DNA from: DASYXT01 sp035934555 | Lineage (GTDB): Bacteria > Verrucomicrobiota > Verrucomicrobiia > Limisphaerales > UBA8199 | Reading direction: 5' to 3' | DNA: 64,000 bases | NCBI GenBank assembly: GCA_035934555.1 | Contig: DASYXT010000030.1 | Location: 62,001-126,000 of the forward strand | The notes under the pieces: generated by a model | The model's database searches: none | What the model saw: only the letters and a program-made list of their open reading frames with translations | Told to the model about the DNA's origin: nothing | Program-made: the position numbers and the translations under genes | Shown here: one piece after another, positions 17,701 to 25,546 of the stretch | How positions within the stretch are numbered: the stretch's first letter is position 1 | Layout of the letters: each line of letters opens with the position of its first letter

Positions 17701-17855
17701 CGCGCGGACTTTCCTCCGCAACAATGGTCGAACTGAAGATGGCTTGGAGCACTTCGCAGCTCGTTTGGGCATTCCTGCGGACTAAAGCTAAAGTCCGCGC
17801 GCCGGCGATTTGAACATTCCGGGATTGCCGGGGGCTGAAAGTCCGCGCTCCGGGG
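17701..17855. repeat. dispersed palindromic element, degenerate copy C
   Basis: Contains CGCGCGGACTTTCCTCCGCA at the left, CTGCGGACTAAAGCTAAAGT near 17776-17795 and GAAAGTCCGCGCTCCGGGG at the right. These match the core of the elements at 4916 and 36080, but the CCCCTCAGTGA ends are missing. It fills much of the 425 bp gap between argJ and ppdK; the rest of that gap shows only a possible promoter. Confidence 0.65.
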
Positions 17856-17985
17856 ATTGCCGTTTTTTGCGATAGATTTAGCCTTTATTGCACGGTGGGG
17901 AGGCGGGCACTATCAGAAAGGGCTGATTTTGCAGGCAAAACAGGCGCCGGTGCGCGGGGGTGGCGGAAGCGGGGCGAGTCGTCCG

Positions 17986-18013
17986 TTGACACGTCTGGTC
18001 GCTTTGTTAGAGT
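17986..18013 (+). promoter_or_regulatory. possible sigma-70 promoter of ppdK
   Basis: TTGACA (17986-17991), a 16-base spacer and TAGAGT (18008-18013), about 62 bases before the ppdK start. The -35 box is perfect and the -10 box weak. Confidence 0.4.
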
Positions 18014-18075
18014 CGGAGACTGTTTCTGGGGTATATCCTGGCGAAACCCGAACGATCGCAACCTGAATTGACTTT

Positions 18076-20877
18076 ATGGCAAAAGCAGCAAAATACGTTT
18101 ATTTGTTTGGAAACAAGAAGGCCGATGGCGACGGCAGCATGAAGCCGTTGCTTGGGGGCAAAGGCGCCAACCTGGCCGAGATGAGCCGGATTGGTTTGCC
18201 GGTGCCGCCCGGCTTCACCATCACCACCGAAGTCTGCACCTACTATTACGATAACAAGCGGACCTATCCCAAGGACCTCGACCTGCAGGTGAGAACCGGT
18301 GTGAGTTTCATCGAGAAAATCATCGGCACGAAGTTCGGCGATAAAAGTGCGATGCCGCTGCTGGTTTCGGTGCGCTCCGGCGCTCGTGATTCCATGCCCG
18401 GTATGATGGATACCATCCTGAACCTGGGCTTGAACGACGAAACGGTGCTGGCGCTGGTGAAGGCTACCCGCAACGAGCGCTTCGCCTGGGATTGCTACCG
18501 GCGGTTCATCCAAATGTATGGCGACGTAGTGATGGGCGTGCAAAAGGCCGCCGGCGAGGACCATGAGCCCTTCGAGACCGTCATTCACACCCTCAAACAC
18601 GAGCGGTACCACCAGGACATCGAAGATACCAAGTTGAACGTGGATGACTTGAAAGAACTGGTTGGCCGGTTCAAAGGGTTAATTAAGGAGCGCACGGGCA
18701 AAGAATTCCCACAGGACCCCTGGAAACAGCTTTGGGGCGCCACCGGCGCGGTATTCGGGTCCTGGATGAACGACCGCGCAATGGTGTATCGCCGCAAATA
18801 CAATATCCCGTCGGAATGGGGAACCGCCGTCAACGTGCAGGCGATGGTTTACGGCAACACCGGCGAACAGTCCGGGTCGGGGGTCGCCTTTACGCGCGAC
18901 CCGGCGACGGGCGAGAAGGTGTTCTACGGCGAATTCCTGATCAACGCGCAGGGCGAAGATGTCGTGGCCGGCGTGCGCACACCCGAACCGGTCGCGCAGC
19001 TCAAGAACCACCTGCCCGACGCGTTCAACGAATTGGAAAACATTCGCAAGACGCTCGAAGCCCACTTCAAAGATGTGCAGGATTTCGAGTTCACCATCCA
19101 GGACGGCAAAGTGTTTATGCTCCAAACCCGCAACGGCAAGCGCACGGGCTTGGCGGCGGTCCGGTTTGCGATCGAAATGGAGAAGGAAAAATTGATCGAT
19201 TGGAAGACGGCCATCCGCCGTGTGCCGGCCGATCAGCTTGACCAGGTGCTGGCGCCCATCTTCGATCGCAAGGCCGTCAAGAACGCGAAGTGCATCGCCC
19301 GCGGCCTGCCCGCTGGCCCAGGCGCCGCCTCCGGCAAGATGTACTTGAACGCCGAACGCGCGGTCGAGGCGGCCCACAAAGGCGAAAAAGTTTTGCTGGT
19401 GCGCAACGAAACCTCGCCGGAAGACCTGCGCGGCATGATTGCCGCCGAGGGGATTCTGACGGCCAAGGGTGGCGTTTCCTCGCACGCGGCGCTGGTAGCC
19501 CGCCAGATGGGCAAGGTTTGCGTGTGCGGTGCCAGCGCGTTGCAGATTGATTACACCGCCCGGACGGTAACTGTCGATGGGACAGCTTACAAGGAAGGGG
19601 ATTTCATTTCGATCAACGGCACCGCCGGTGAAGTGTATCCCGGCGAATTGCCTACTGCCGCATCGGAAATTGTCCAGGTGCTCGTTGAGAAATCATTCGA
19701 CGGCAAAGAAAGCGCCACCTATCAGATGTTCAAGAAGCTGATGGATTGGTGCAGCAAGGTGACGCGGATGGAAGTGCGCACCAACGCCGACACACCGGAG
19801 CAAACCGCCAACGCGGTTGCCTTCGGCGCCACCGGCATCGGCCTGTGCCGCACCGAGCATATGTTCTTCGAAGGGGACCGGATCGACGCGATGCGGGAGA
19901 TGATCCTGGCCGAGAGCCGTGAGGAACGCAAACAGGCGCTGGCCAAGCTGCTGCCTTACCAGAGGGGCGATTTCGCGGGCATCTTCAGCGAGTTGAAGGG
20001 GTTGCCGGCCACCATCCGGTTCCTTGACCCGCCGTTGCACGAATTCCTGCCTCACGATTCCGCCTCGCAAGGTTTGCTGGCGGAAAAAATGGGGATCAAA
20101 GTCGAGAAAATCGCCCAACGAGTGAAAGAACTGCACGAGTTCAATCCGATGCTCGGGTTCCGCGGTTGCCGGCTCGGGTTGGTTTATCCCGAAATCTCCG
20201 AAATGCAGGCACGGGCGGTGTTCGAAGCCGCGGCGGATGTGCAGAAGAAGGGGATCAAAGTGAAACCGGAAATCATGATCCCGTTGGTCGGGTTCAAGAA
20301 GGAGCTCGATCTGCAAGTCGAGTTGGTGCACCGCGTCGCGCAGGAAGTCATGACCGAGAAAAAGGTCAAATTGACTTACCTGGTCGGCACGATGATCGAA
20401 ATCCCGCGCGGCGCGTTAACCGCCGATGAAATTGCGCACACGGCGCAGTTCTTCAGCTTTGGCACCAATGACCTGACGCAAACCTGTCTGGGCATGAGCC
20501 GCGACGATTCGGGTTCCTTCATCCCGCCGTACCAGGAGCTGGAGATCATCAAGAAGAACCCGTTTGCTTCGATTGACCAGAGCGGCGTCGGCCAATTGAT
20601 GCAGCTCGCCGTCGAGAAAGGCCGCCAGACCCGGCCGGAAATCAAACTGGGTATCTGCGGGGAACACGGGGGCGACCCGGACAGCGTGAAATTCTGCGAC
20701 CGCCTCGGGTTGACCTACGTTAGTTGCTCGCCCTTCCGCGTGCCGGTGGCGCGCTTGGCCGCGGCGCAAGCGGCCCTGGAAGCGGAGGCAAAAACAAAAC
20801 ACGCCAATGGCCAGGTGAAGAAGGCGACGATTGCGCGGCGCGCGGCCGGAGTGAAGAAGGCGATGCGCCGCGCCTGA
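18076..20877 (+). CDS. ppdK: pyruvate, phosphate dikinase
   Basis: 933 residues. It interconverts pyruvate, ATP and phosphate with PEP, AMP and PPi in the cytoplasm. The N-terminal ATP-grasp part starts YLFGNKKADGDGSMKPLLGGKGANLAEM. The swivelling phospho-His domain has H470 in GGVSSHAALVARQMG, and the PEP/pyruvate TIM barrel ends with C861 in LGICGEHGGDP. It is slightly longer than usual because of a basic Ala/Lys/Arg tail of about 28 residues (ending AARRAAGVKKAMRRA-like) after the normal end. A monocistronic unit is likely, with a terminator directly after it. Confidence 0.97.
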   Translation: MAKAAKYVYLFGNKKADGDGSMKPLLGGKGANLAEMSRIGLPVPPGFTITTEVCTYYYDNKRTYPKDLDLQVRTGVSFIEKIIGTKFGDKSAMPLLVSVRSGARDSMPGMMDTILNLGLNDETVLALVKATRNERFAWDCYRRFIQMYGDVVMGVQKAAGEDHEPFETVIHTLKHERYHQDIEDTKLNVDDLKELVGRFKGLIKERTGKEFPQDPWKQLWGATGAVFGSWMNDRAMVYRRKYNIPSEWGTAVNVQAMVYGNTGEQSGSGVAFTRDPATGEKVFYGEFLINAQGEDVVAGVRTPEPVAQLKNHLPDAFNELENIRKTLEAHFKDVQDFEFTIQDGKVFMLQTRNGKRTGLAAVRFAIEMEKEKLIDWKTAIRRVPADQLDQVLAPIFDRKAVKNAKCIARGLPAGPGAASGKMYLNAERAVEAAHKGEKVLLVRNETSPEDLRGMIAAEGILTAKGGVSSHAALVARQMGKVCVCGASALQIDYTARTVTVDGTAYKEGDFISINGTAGEVYPGELPTAASEIVQVLVEKSFDGKESATYQMFKKLMDWCSKVTRMEVRTNADTPEQTANAVAFGATGIGLCRTEHMFFEGDRIDAMREMILAESREERKQALAKLLPYQRGDFAGIFSELKGLPATIRFLDPPLHEFLPHDSASQGLLAEKMGIKVEKIAQRVKELHEFNPMLGFRGCRLGLVYPEISEMQARAVFEAAADVQKKGIKVKPEIMIPLVGFKKELDLQVELVHRVAQEVMTEKKVKLTYLVGTMIEIPRGALTADEIAHTAQFFSFGTNDLTQTCLGMSRDDSGSFIPPYQELEIIKKNPFASIDQSGVGQLMQLAVEKGRQTRPEIKLGICGEHGGDPDSVKFCDRLGLTYVSCSPFRVPVARLAAAQAALEAEAKTKHANGQVKKATIARRAAGVKKAMRRA

Positions 20878-20896
20878 TCCAGGCAAGGACCTGCCT

Positions 20897-20931
20897 CAGC
20901 CGCCCCGGGTAACCGGGGCGGCTGTTTTGTT
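20897..20931 (+). terminator. rho-independent terminator of ppdK
   Basis: A 12-bp perfect GC stem CAGCCGCCCCGG / CCGGGGCGGCTG with a GTAA loop (20909-20912), followed by TTTTGTT. It starts 20 bases after the ppdK stop. Confidence 0.93.
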
Positions 20932-21033
20932 GGACCTATGGAAGGTCCAAGGCACGCTTTCCCGATCACAGCTTCAGTTCAGGGCCGGGCCTTTGACCAT
21001 TGCAGTTAAACCGGCTTGCTTTCATTCCACACA

Positions 21034-21789
21034 ATGCGTAACACCCAAGCCGGGGCAGCTACCGGGCTTGAGTTGCTCCGCAATTCGATGGCGTTGGACC
21101 CCGAACAGGTGAAGCACTGGTTAACGCGCAAAGTGCGCGCGGGCAAAGCCGGAAACGCCTTGGGCATGGTCCTCTCTGTTTTTGGCGGTCTCTTCATCCT
21201 CTATGTTTCCTTCTGGGTCACCTATGGGGTGATCTGGTTTCTCTCCCGATCGTTTTACCATCTCGCGCATCGAGTGATTCTGCTCATCGCCTCGGGGTTC
21301 ATGACTCTGGTGATCGTGGTGGGCGCCCGGCAGAACTGGGAGGACCTGGACCCGCTGGGCCGTCAAGCGCGGCTGGCGCGCGACATGGACATCACCCTCA
21401 CCCCCTATAACCGTTATGGAATGAGTTACAAAACAAACGCGATGACCGCCGGCGCATTTGAAGTTCGCTCGCTCGCTTCGGTGATCAATTTTATCCTGTG
21501 TGGCGGGGTAAAACTGGTGCTCGGCGCGGTGGTGCGGTTCCGGCAATGGCGCAGGTTGGGGGCGGTGGATGTCGAAGGCTGTGCCAGGGTGATTGCTCTG
21601 CTGTACACGGTTCCCAGGCGCCAATCTTACGAAGAGATCGTGCAACACTTGCCTGGGCTAAACCCGGTGAGCGCCTTCGAAAATTTACGGTCCATAGACG
21701 GCATATTGTTTTTATCGACGGAACCGGCCGGGTTGGCGCTTCACCCGGAATTGAGGAGCGAGCTGAACGGTCTGGCAGCGAAAGGGTGA
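21034..21789 (+). CDS. membrane protein of unknown function
   Basis: About 251 residues from the ATG at 21034. Two strong hydrophobic helices (about 45-68 and 78-98: LGMVLSVFGGLFILYVSFWV and VILLIASGFMTLVIVVG) and a weaker third (about 155-170) are followed by a cytoplasmic C-terminal part that looks like a small winged-helix or PadR-like fold (ALLYTVPRRQSYEEIVQHLP, then FENLRSIDGILFLSTEPAGLAL). No family recognised. It lies 45 bp upstream of the beta-propeller gene. Confidence 0.65.
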   Translation: MRNTQAGAATGLELLRNSMALDPEQVKHWLTRKVRAGKAGNALGMVLSVFGGLFILYVSFWVTYGVIWFLSRSFYHLAHRVILLIASGFMTLVIVVGARQNWEDLDPLGRQARLARDMDITLTPYNRYGMSYKTNAMTAGAFEVRSLASVINFILCGGVKLVLGAVVRFRQWRRLGAVDVEGCARVIALLYTVPRRQSYEEIVQHLPGLNPVSAFENLRSIDGILFLSTEPAGLALHPELRSELNGLAAKG

Positions 21790-21833
21790 AAAACGCAGTT
21801 TCCTGCACCGGATTGCTTGATATACTACCCAAA

Positions 21834-22907
21834 ATGAAACCATTTGTTCGCTCATGTCTAGCCGCGGTGGCGGCTTTGGCACTCTCCCCTGTGCTCCCGA
21901 GCCAGGCACAATCTGGCCCAGGTTACCGGGTTTACGTCACGGACGAAAAGAGCGGCGAGTTGACCGTGATCGATGGCACGAGCCAAACGGCCATCGAGAC
22001 GTTCGCGATTGGCAAACGCCCCCGCGGCATCCGCGCGAGCCCCGACGGCCGCACCCTCTTTGTAGCGGTGAGTGGAACGCCCATTTCTGCGCCACCCAAG
22101 CTCGATGCGCACGGCAACCCCATTTTCCAGAAGGGCAAGGATGATGATGACGATGACCGGCCGGCGGACAAATCCGCCGATGGCATCGCCGTGATCGACC
22201 CGGCGCAGCGGCGGGTCTTGCGCAAGCTCCAGGTCGGCTCGGATCCCGAGCAACTGGCCATCAGCGCGGACGGGACCCGGCTCTATGTCTCCAACGAAGA
22301 TATCGGGACGGCTACCGTGCTGGAGATCGCCACCGGCAAACGAGACCACATTATCCCGGTGAGCCGCGAGCCTGAGGGAGTTGGCACGACCCCTGACGGG
22401 AAGTATTTTTATGTCACTTGTGAAACGGAGGGGGAGATTTACGTCGTGTCGGCCGCGAGCGGCAAAGTGCTCACCCATTTCAATGTCGGTGGCCGTCCGC
22501 GGAGCGTGGATTTTCTTCCGGACGGGTCACGGGCGTTTATCCCGTCGGAATCGGCGGGGCAAATGCACGTGATTGACGCCGTGCACCACAAGCTCCTTAA
22601 GACGGTGGCGTTACCGCCGCACTCGCGCCCCATGTGCGTGAAGGTAGCGCCCGATGGCAAGAAAGTATATGTGAGCACCGGCCGAGCGGGTACCATTTGT
22701 GTGCTGGATGCCCGTTCGCTGGAGGTACTCAACACGATCAAAGTCGGCGCGCGGCCATGGGGGATCGCGTTGACGCCCGACGGAAAATATCTCTACGCCG
22801 CGAATGGCCCGTCGGACGATGTTTCCGTGGTGGATCTGGCGAGCGAAAAGGAGATCAAACGGATCAAAGCTGGCGGAAGCCCCTGGGGTGTGGCGATTGC
22901 ACCTTAG
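21834..22907 (+). CDS. secreted YVTN-type beta-propeller protein
   Basis: 357 residues. A signal peptide (MKPFVRSCLAAVAALALSPV...QAQ) precedes seven-bladed-like repeats with the signature YVTDEKSGELTVIDG, LYVSNEDIGTATVLE, FYVTCETEGEIYVV, VYVSTGRAGTICVLD and LYAANGPSDDVSVVD. Each blade carries G.RPRGI..SPDG or the like. An acidic loop DDDDDDRPADK-like (near residue 105) interrupts one blade. This architecture is common in periplasmic proteins linked to PQQ-dependent catabolism. The precise role is unknown. Confidence 0.85.
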   Translation: MKPFVRSCLAAVAALALSPVLPSQAQSGPGYRVYVTDEKSGELTVIDGTSQTAIETFAIGKRPRGIRASPDGRTLFVAVSGTPISAPPKLDAHGNPIFQKGKDDDDDDRPADKSADGIAVIDPAQRRVLRKLQVGSDPEQLAISADGTRLYVSNEDIGTATVLEIATGKRDHIIPVSREPEGVGTTPDGKYFYVTCETEGEIYVVSAASGKVLTHFNVGGRPRSVDFLPDGSRAFIPSESAGQMHVIDAVHHKLLKTVALPPHSRPMCVKVAPDGKKVYVSTGRAGTICVLDARSLEVLNTIKVGARPWGIALTPDGKYLYAANGPSDDVSVVDLASEKEIKRIKAGGSPWGVAIAP

Positions 22908-22953
22908 GTAAACCCCCTAATGCCGCAGCCGATTTTGTGAGCCAGTTTAGCCG

Positions 22954-23160
22954 ATGGGTACCATCGCTAATTTGGCCGGTGTAGGAATTTTTGCGCTGGG
23001 GATAGCGCTGTTGATTTTCGGCTTTAACTCATCAGGCGACACCATCAGACAACTGAGTTCGGCGCAGGACCGAAGCGCGTTGTGGTTGTTAGTCGCCGGT
23101 GGGATTTCCGTGCTGGCCGGTCTGGTCCTGGCTTATACGGGCCGGCCCAGGAACGAATAA
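22954..23160 (+). CDS. small two-helix membrane protein, DUF3185-like
   Basis: 68 residues: helix GVGIFALGIALLIFGF (about 9-24), a short polar loop SSGDTIRQLSSAQD, and helix ALWLLVAGGISVLAGLVLAY (about 43-62). Length and layout fit the DUF3185 family. Function unknown. Confidence 0.65.
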   Translation: MGTIANLAGVGIFALGIALLIFGFNSSGDTIRQLSSAQDRSALWLLVAGGISVLAGLVLAYTGRPRNE

Positions 23161-23170
23161 GGCCGGCGGT

Positions 23171-23581
23171 TTATTTTTCTTTTTTGGCAAACATCGCGCC
23201 CAGGCCGCTCTTGGTATCTTCGTCGTTCTGGCGCACCTTCAACTGCCCAAGGATGGCGTGCCACCCAATATAAATTTTGTGCCATTGATTTTCGAGGTTG
23301 CGCAAGACGCCTTCGTTCATCTCGCTCAAGTAGCGCAGCGACGGGGCGTTGCCGACCAGGTCGTGAATTTCCTGCCGGCTCGGGGAGGCCACCTCGACCG
23401 AGGACAGGATGAGTTCGAGCTCCTGGACGAGCACGCTTTTGACTTCGAGGAACTCGTGCTCGTCTTCGTTGCTGAACTTTTTGCTGCGCGCCAGGGTGAC
23501 GAACTGGTTGAATTGTTTCCAGCACTCGAGGTGGTTTTCCAGGCGCGCAATGAGCTGCTCCAATTTCTTGTTCGTGTTCAT
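23171..23581 (-). CDS. conserved helical protein of unknown function
   Basis: 136 residues, almost wholly helical and charged (LEQLIARLENHLECWKQFNQFV, FLEVKSVLVQELELILSSVE), with no signal or membrane segment. It ends LGAMFAKKEK. It is the last gene of a minus-strand run with the PATAN response regulator and a 100-residue protein, eight bases after the latter, so a role in the same signalling pathway is possible. Confidence 0.7.
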   Translation of the reverse strand: MNTNKKLEQLIARLENHLECWKQFNQFVTLARSKKFSNEDEHEFLEVKSVLVQELELILSSVEVASPSRQEIHDLVGNAPSLRYLSEMNEGVLRNLENQWHKIYIGWHAILGQLKVRQNDEDTKSGLGAMFAKKEK

Positions 23582-23589
23582 AGCTAGAA

Positions 23590-23892
23590 TTAAGTGGACT
23601 GCAGGAAGAGATTTTTCGGTTTGAGAAAGATAACGGCGCCGCCACGCAATTCGCGGGCGGTAATCTGGAGGCTGGCAAAGTGAAGGTTCAATTCCGCCAG
23701 GGGCATTTGCGCGCGCCGCGCCTCCTCGAAGAGCCGCAGGACCTGCGCGCCCACTTCCTGCACGACCTCGGCGGGAAAAGCGGAAGGGACGGTGGTGGCG
23801 ACGACCTGGCCTTTGCGGTCGATGGTCAGACTGCCGCGGGGCAGGCGCTGGACGCTCGCGCTGGGCTTGGAAAAGAGGTTCAGGAGCCCCAT
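23590..23892 (-). CDS. conserved small protein next to the PATAN response regulator
   Basis: 100 residues from MGLLNLFSKPSASV. The core RLPRGSLTIDRKGQVVATTV resembles the start of a roadblock-like strand pattern, followed by FPAEVVQEVGAQVLRLFEEARRAQMPL and a beta stretch ending GGAVIFLKPK. The start overlaps the last codons of the response regulator by 13 bases, so translation is probably coupled. No firm family. Confidence 0.7.
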   Translation of the reverse strand: MGLLNLFSKPSASVQRLPRGSLTIDRKGQVVATTVPSAFPAEVVQEVGAQVLRLFEEARRAQMPLAELNLHFASLQITARELRGGAVIFLKPKNLFLQST

Positions 23893-24977
23893 GTTGCCAC
23901 CAGTCTTTTGCTCCGCTCGGTCAGGTGCTCGGGTTCGGCATCCTGCGGCCAACCGACGAGAAATGTGCTGCCCTCGTGCGGGAGGAGCACCAAGCGATGG
24001 TCCAGCGCGCGGCCTTCCAGATGCGCGAAGGGACCGGCCTCCAGCCGCTGGCCCAGCTTGTGCCAAACCTCCACCGCGGCGCCCATCCAGCCGCTCAGCA
24101 GTTCGGTAGCTTCGGTCCCCCACGCTTCGGCCTTCTTGGGCTGATCGTCAGGCAGACTCACGACAAAATCCGCGCCTTCGCGCGTCATGGCCGCCAGGCG
24201 CAGCACGTTTTTGCGGTGCCCGGCTTCCTCGGCGGCTTCAGGGGAGTGGCCTTCGAGCGGCGCCGCGATTTCGTCGATGACCTGGGCGGTCTCCAGCAGC
24301 AAGGCATTTAAGGGTTTGGTGATGTTCCGCTCGCGTTGCGGTTCAGCAGGCAAGTTTTCGAAAGTGCCCGATTTCCAGCCCAGGATTTGGCGGAAGGCGG
24401 GTTCGCCGCGCACGCCGTCGTTGGTTTCAGCGTCCACCAAGTCGCCCGAGTTAAACCAAAGTTTGCCGACCAGCGCGCCACGGGTAATGCGCAGCACCGT
24501 CGAGCTCTGCGAGAGGGATTCCATCTGGATGATGTCCATCAGCCCCTTGCTTTGGATGCCGCGGAACCCGCCTTCGTCCTCGCGCCCCAGCAGCGATTCG
24601 ATGCACTGCAGGAACATCTCCATGTTGCCGCGTGTGTCGGGTTTGACCCAGAACATGTCGATGCCCAGCGCATAGGCGCGGGCGCGCAACTGCTCGTCAG
24701 CCGCGCCGGTCAAAGCGACTGTGCGCAGCTCGGGAAAGCGCCGGCGCACGATGGAGAGCAGTTGCAGGCCGTCCATTTTGGGCATGACCAGGTCGCAAAT
24801 CATGAGGCGGAACGTCTCGGTCTTCAGCAGGCCCATGGCGCGCGCGCCGGTGGCCGCCACGAAGACCTCAGGCTTCGTCGGCAATTGCGCCAGGAGGTCC
24901 CGATAGGGCTCCAGCACCGCCGGATCGTCATCAACCAGGAGGATCTTAGGGCGCGTCTGCTTTGCGTTTTGAGTCAT
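23880..24977 (-). CDS. response regulator with C-terminal PATAN (DUF4388) domain
   Basis: 365 residues from the ATG at 24977. Receiver domain at about 10-130: KILLVDDDPAVL, phospho-Asp in LMICDLVMPKMDG, switch ALTGAADE and Lys in FWVKPD. Then the PATAN-type segment SKGLMDIIQMESLSQSSTVL, followed by GKLWFNSGDLVDAETNDGVRGEPAF and GWKSGTFE. The last 120 residues (EGADFVVSLPDDQ onwards) look like a further small alpha/beta domain. PATAN regulators act by protein contact, often with Ras-like GTPases and roadblock proteins, which fits the divergent MglA/roadblock genes downstream of the gap. Confidence 0.88.
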   Translation of the reverse strand: MTQNAKQTRPKILLVDDDPAVLEPYRDLLAQLPTKPEVFVAATGARAMGLLKTETFRLMICDLVMPKMDGLQLLSIVRRRFPELRTVALTGAADEQLRARAYALGIDMFWVKPDTRGNMEMFLQCIESLLGREDEGGFRGIQSKGLMDIIQMESLSQSSTVLRITRGALVGKLWFNSGDLVDAETNDGVRGEPAFRQILGWKSGTFENLPAEPQRERNITKPLNALLLETAQVIDEIAAPLEGHSPEAAEEAGHRKNVLRLAAMTREGADFVVSLPDDQPKKAEAWGTEATELLSGWMGAAVEVWHKLGQRLEAGPFAHLEGRALDHRLVLLPHEGSTFLVGWPQDAEPEHLTERSKRLVATWGS

Positions 24978-25546
24978 TTGGTCGTTCCGTGCCGATCCCG
25001 TGTCGAAAAGCAATACCAAATCGGCTTCTGCGGGCAAACTATAGCAAAGCTCGTTCCCTGCGGCGCGTTTATGCAAAATTTCCGCGTTTTTTCATGGGTG
25101 CGAATCAGCCCCCGGCTCTGGCCTGTGCAACCCAGCACACCCTCCGCACCAGTCCGTTTGGACAGCTAAGTGGCTCAGGCACGGCTGCTCGCGCCACCTG
25201 CGCCGGACCGCCAAACGGCCCACAGCGGTGGGCTAAAGCGCGCCCCGTCCAGGTTCAAACCTGCTCTGGTGAAATCGTTAAGCAGGCCGGATACTGGTGT
25301 TTGGCCTCAAAAAACAGCCACCGATAGGACAACCAGTCCATTGATGAGACAGCGAGCTTCAGGCGCGTGGGCGTGGTTCCGCTGCGGGCCGGTGGGGTTT
25401 TGGAGGGGTATCGCTGGCCCCGGCTGTGCTGTAACTCAAAACCGCTGGTCCAAGCGGCCGGTGGGGACCAGGCAACAAGCGCGTTGCTGGCACGTTTCCT
25501 GCACCTTGGGCTTGCATCTGAAGCAGTTCAACCGAATCGCACGCAT
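24978..25546. other. 569 bp without a supported gene
   Basis: Lies between the divergent PATAN regulator and roadblock genes, so promoters for both are expected. I see no clear -35/-10 pair, hairpin or repeat. A plus-strand frame is open from 25367 into the roadblock gene, but it lacks conserved-looking sequence before MFGFLKNLL. Confidence 0.5.

Noticed and set aside
18679..19485. Minus-strand ORF of 268 codons inside ppdK
   Set aside because: It is fully antisense to a conserved enzyme and matches no known pattern.
25367..25546. N-terminal extension of the roadblock scaffold
   Set aside because: The frame is open but the residues look random, and the ATG at 25547 begins a typical amphipathic N terminus.
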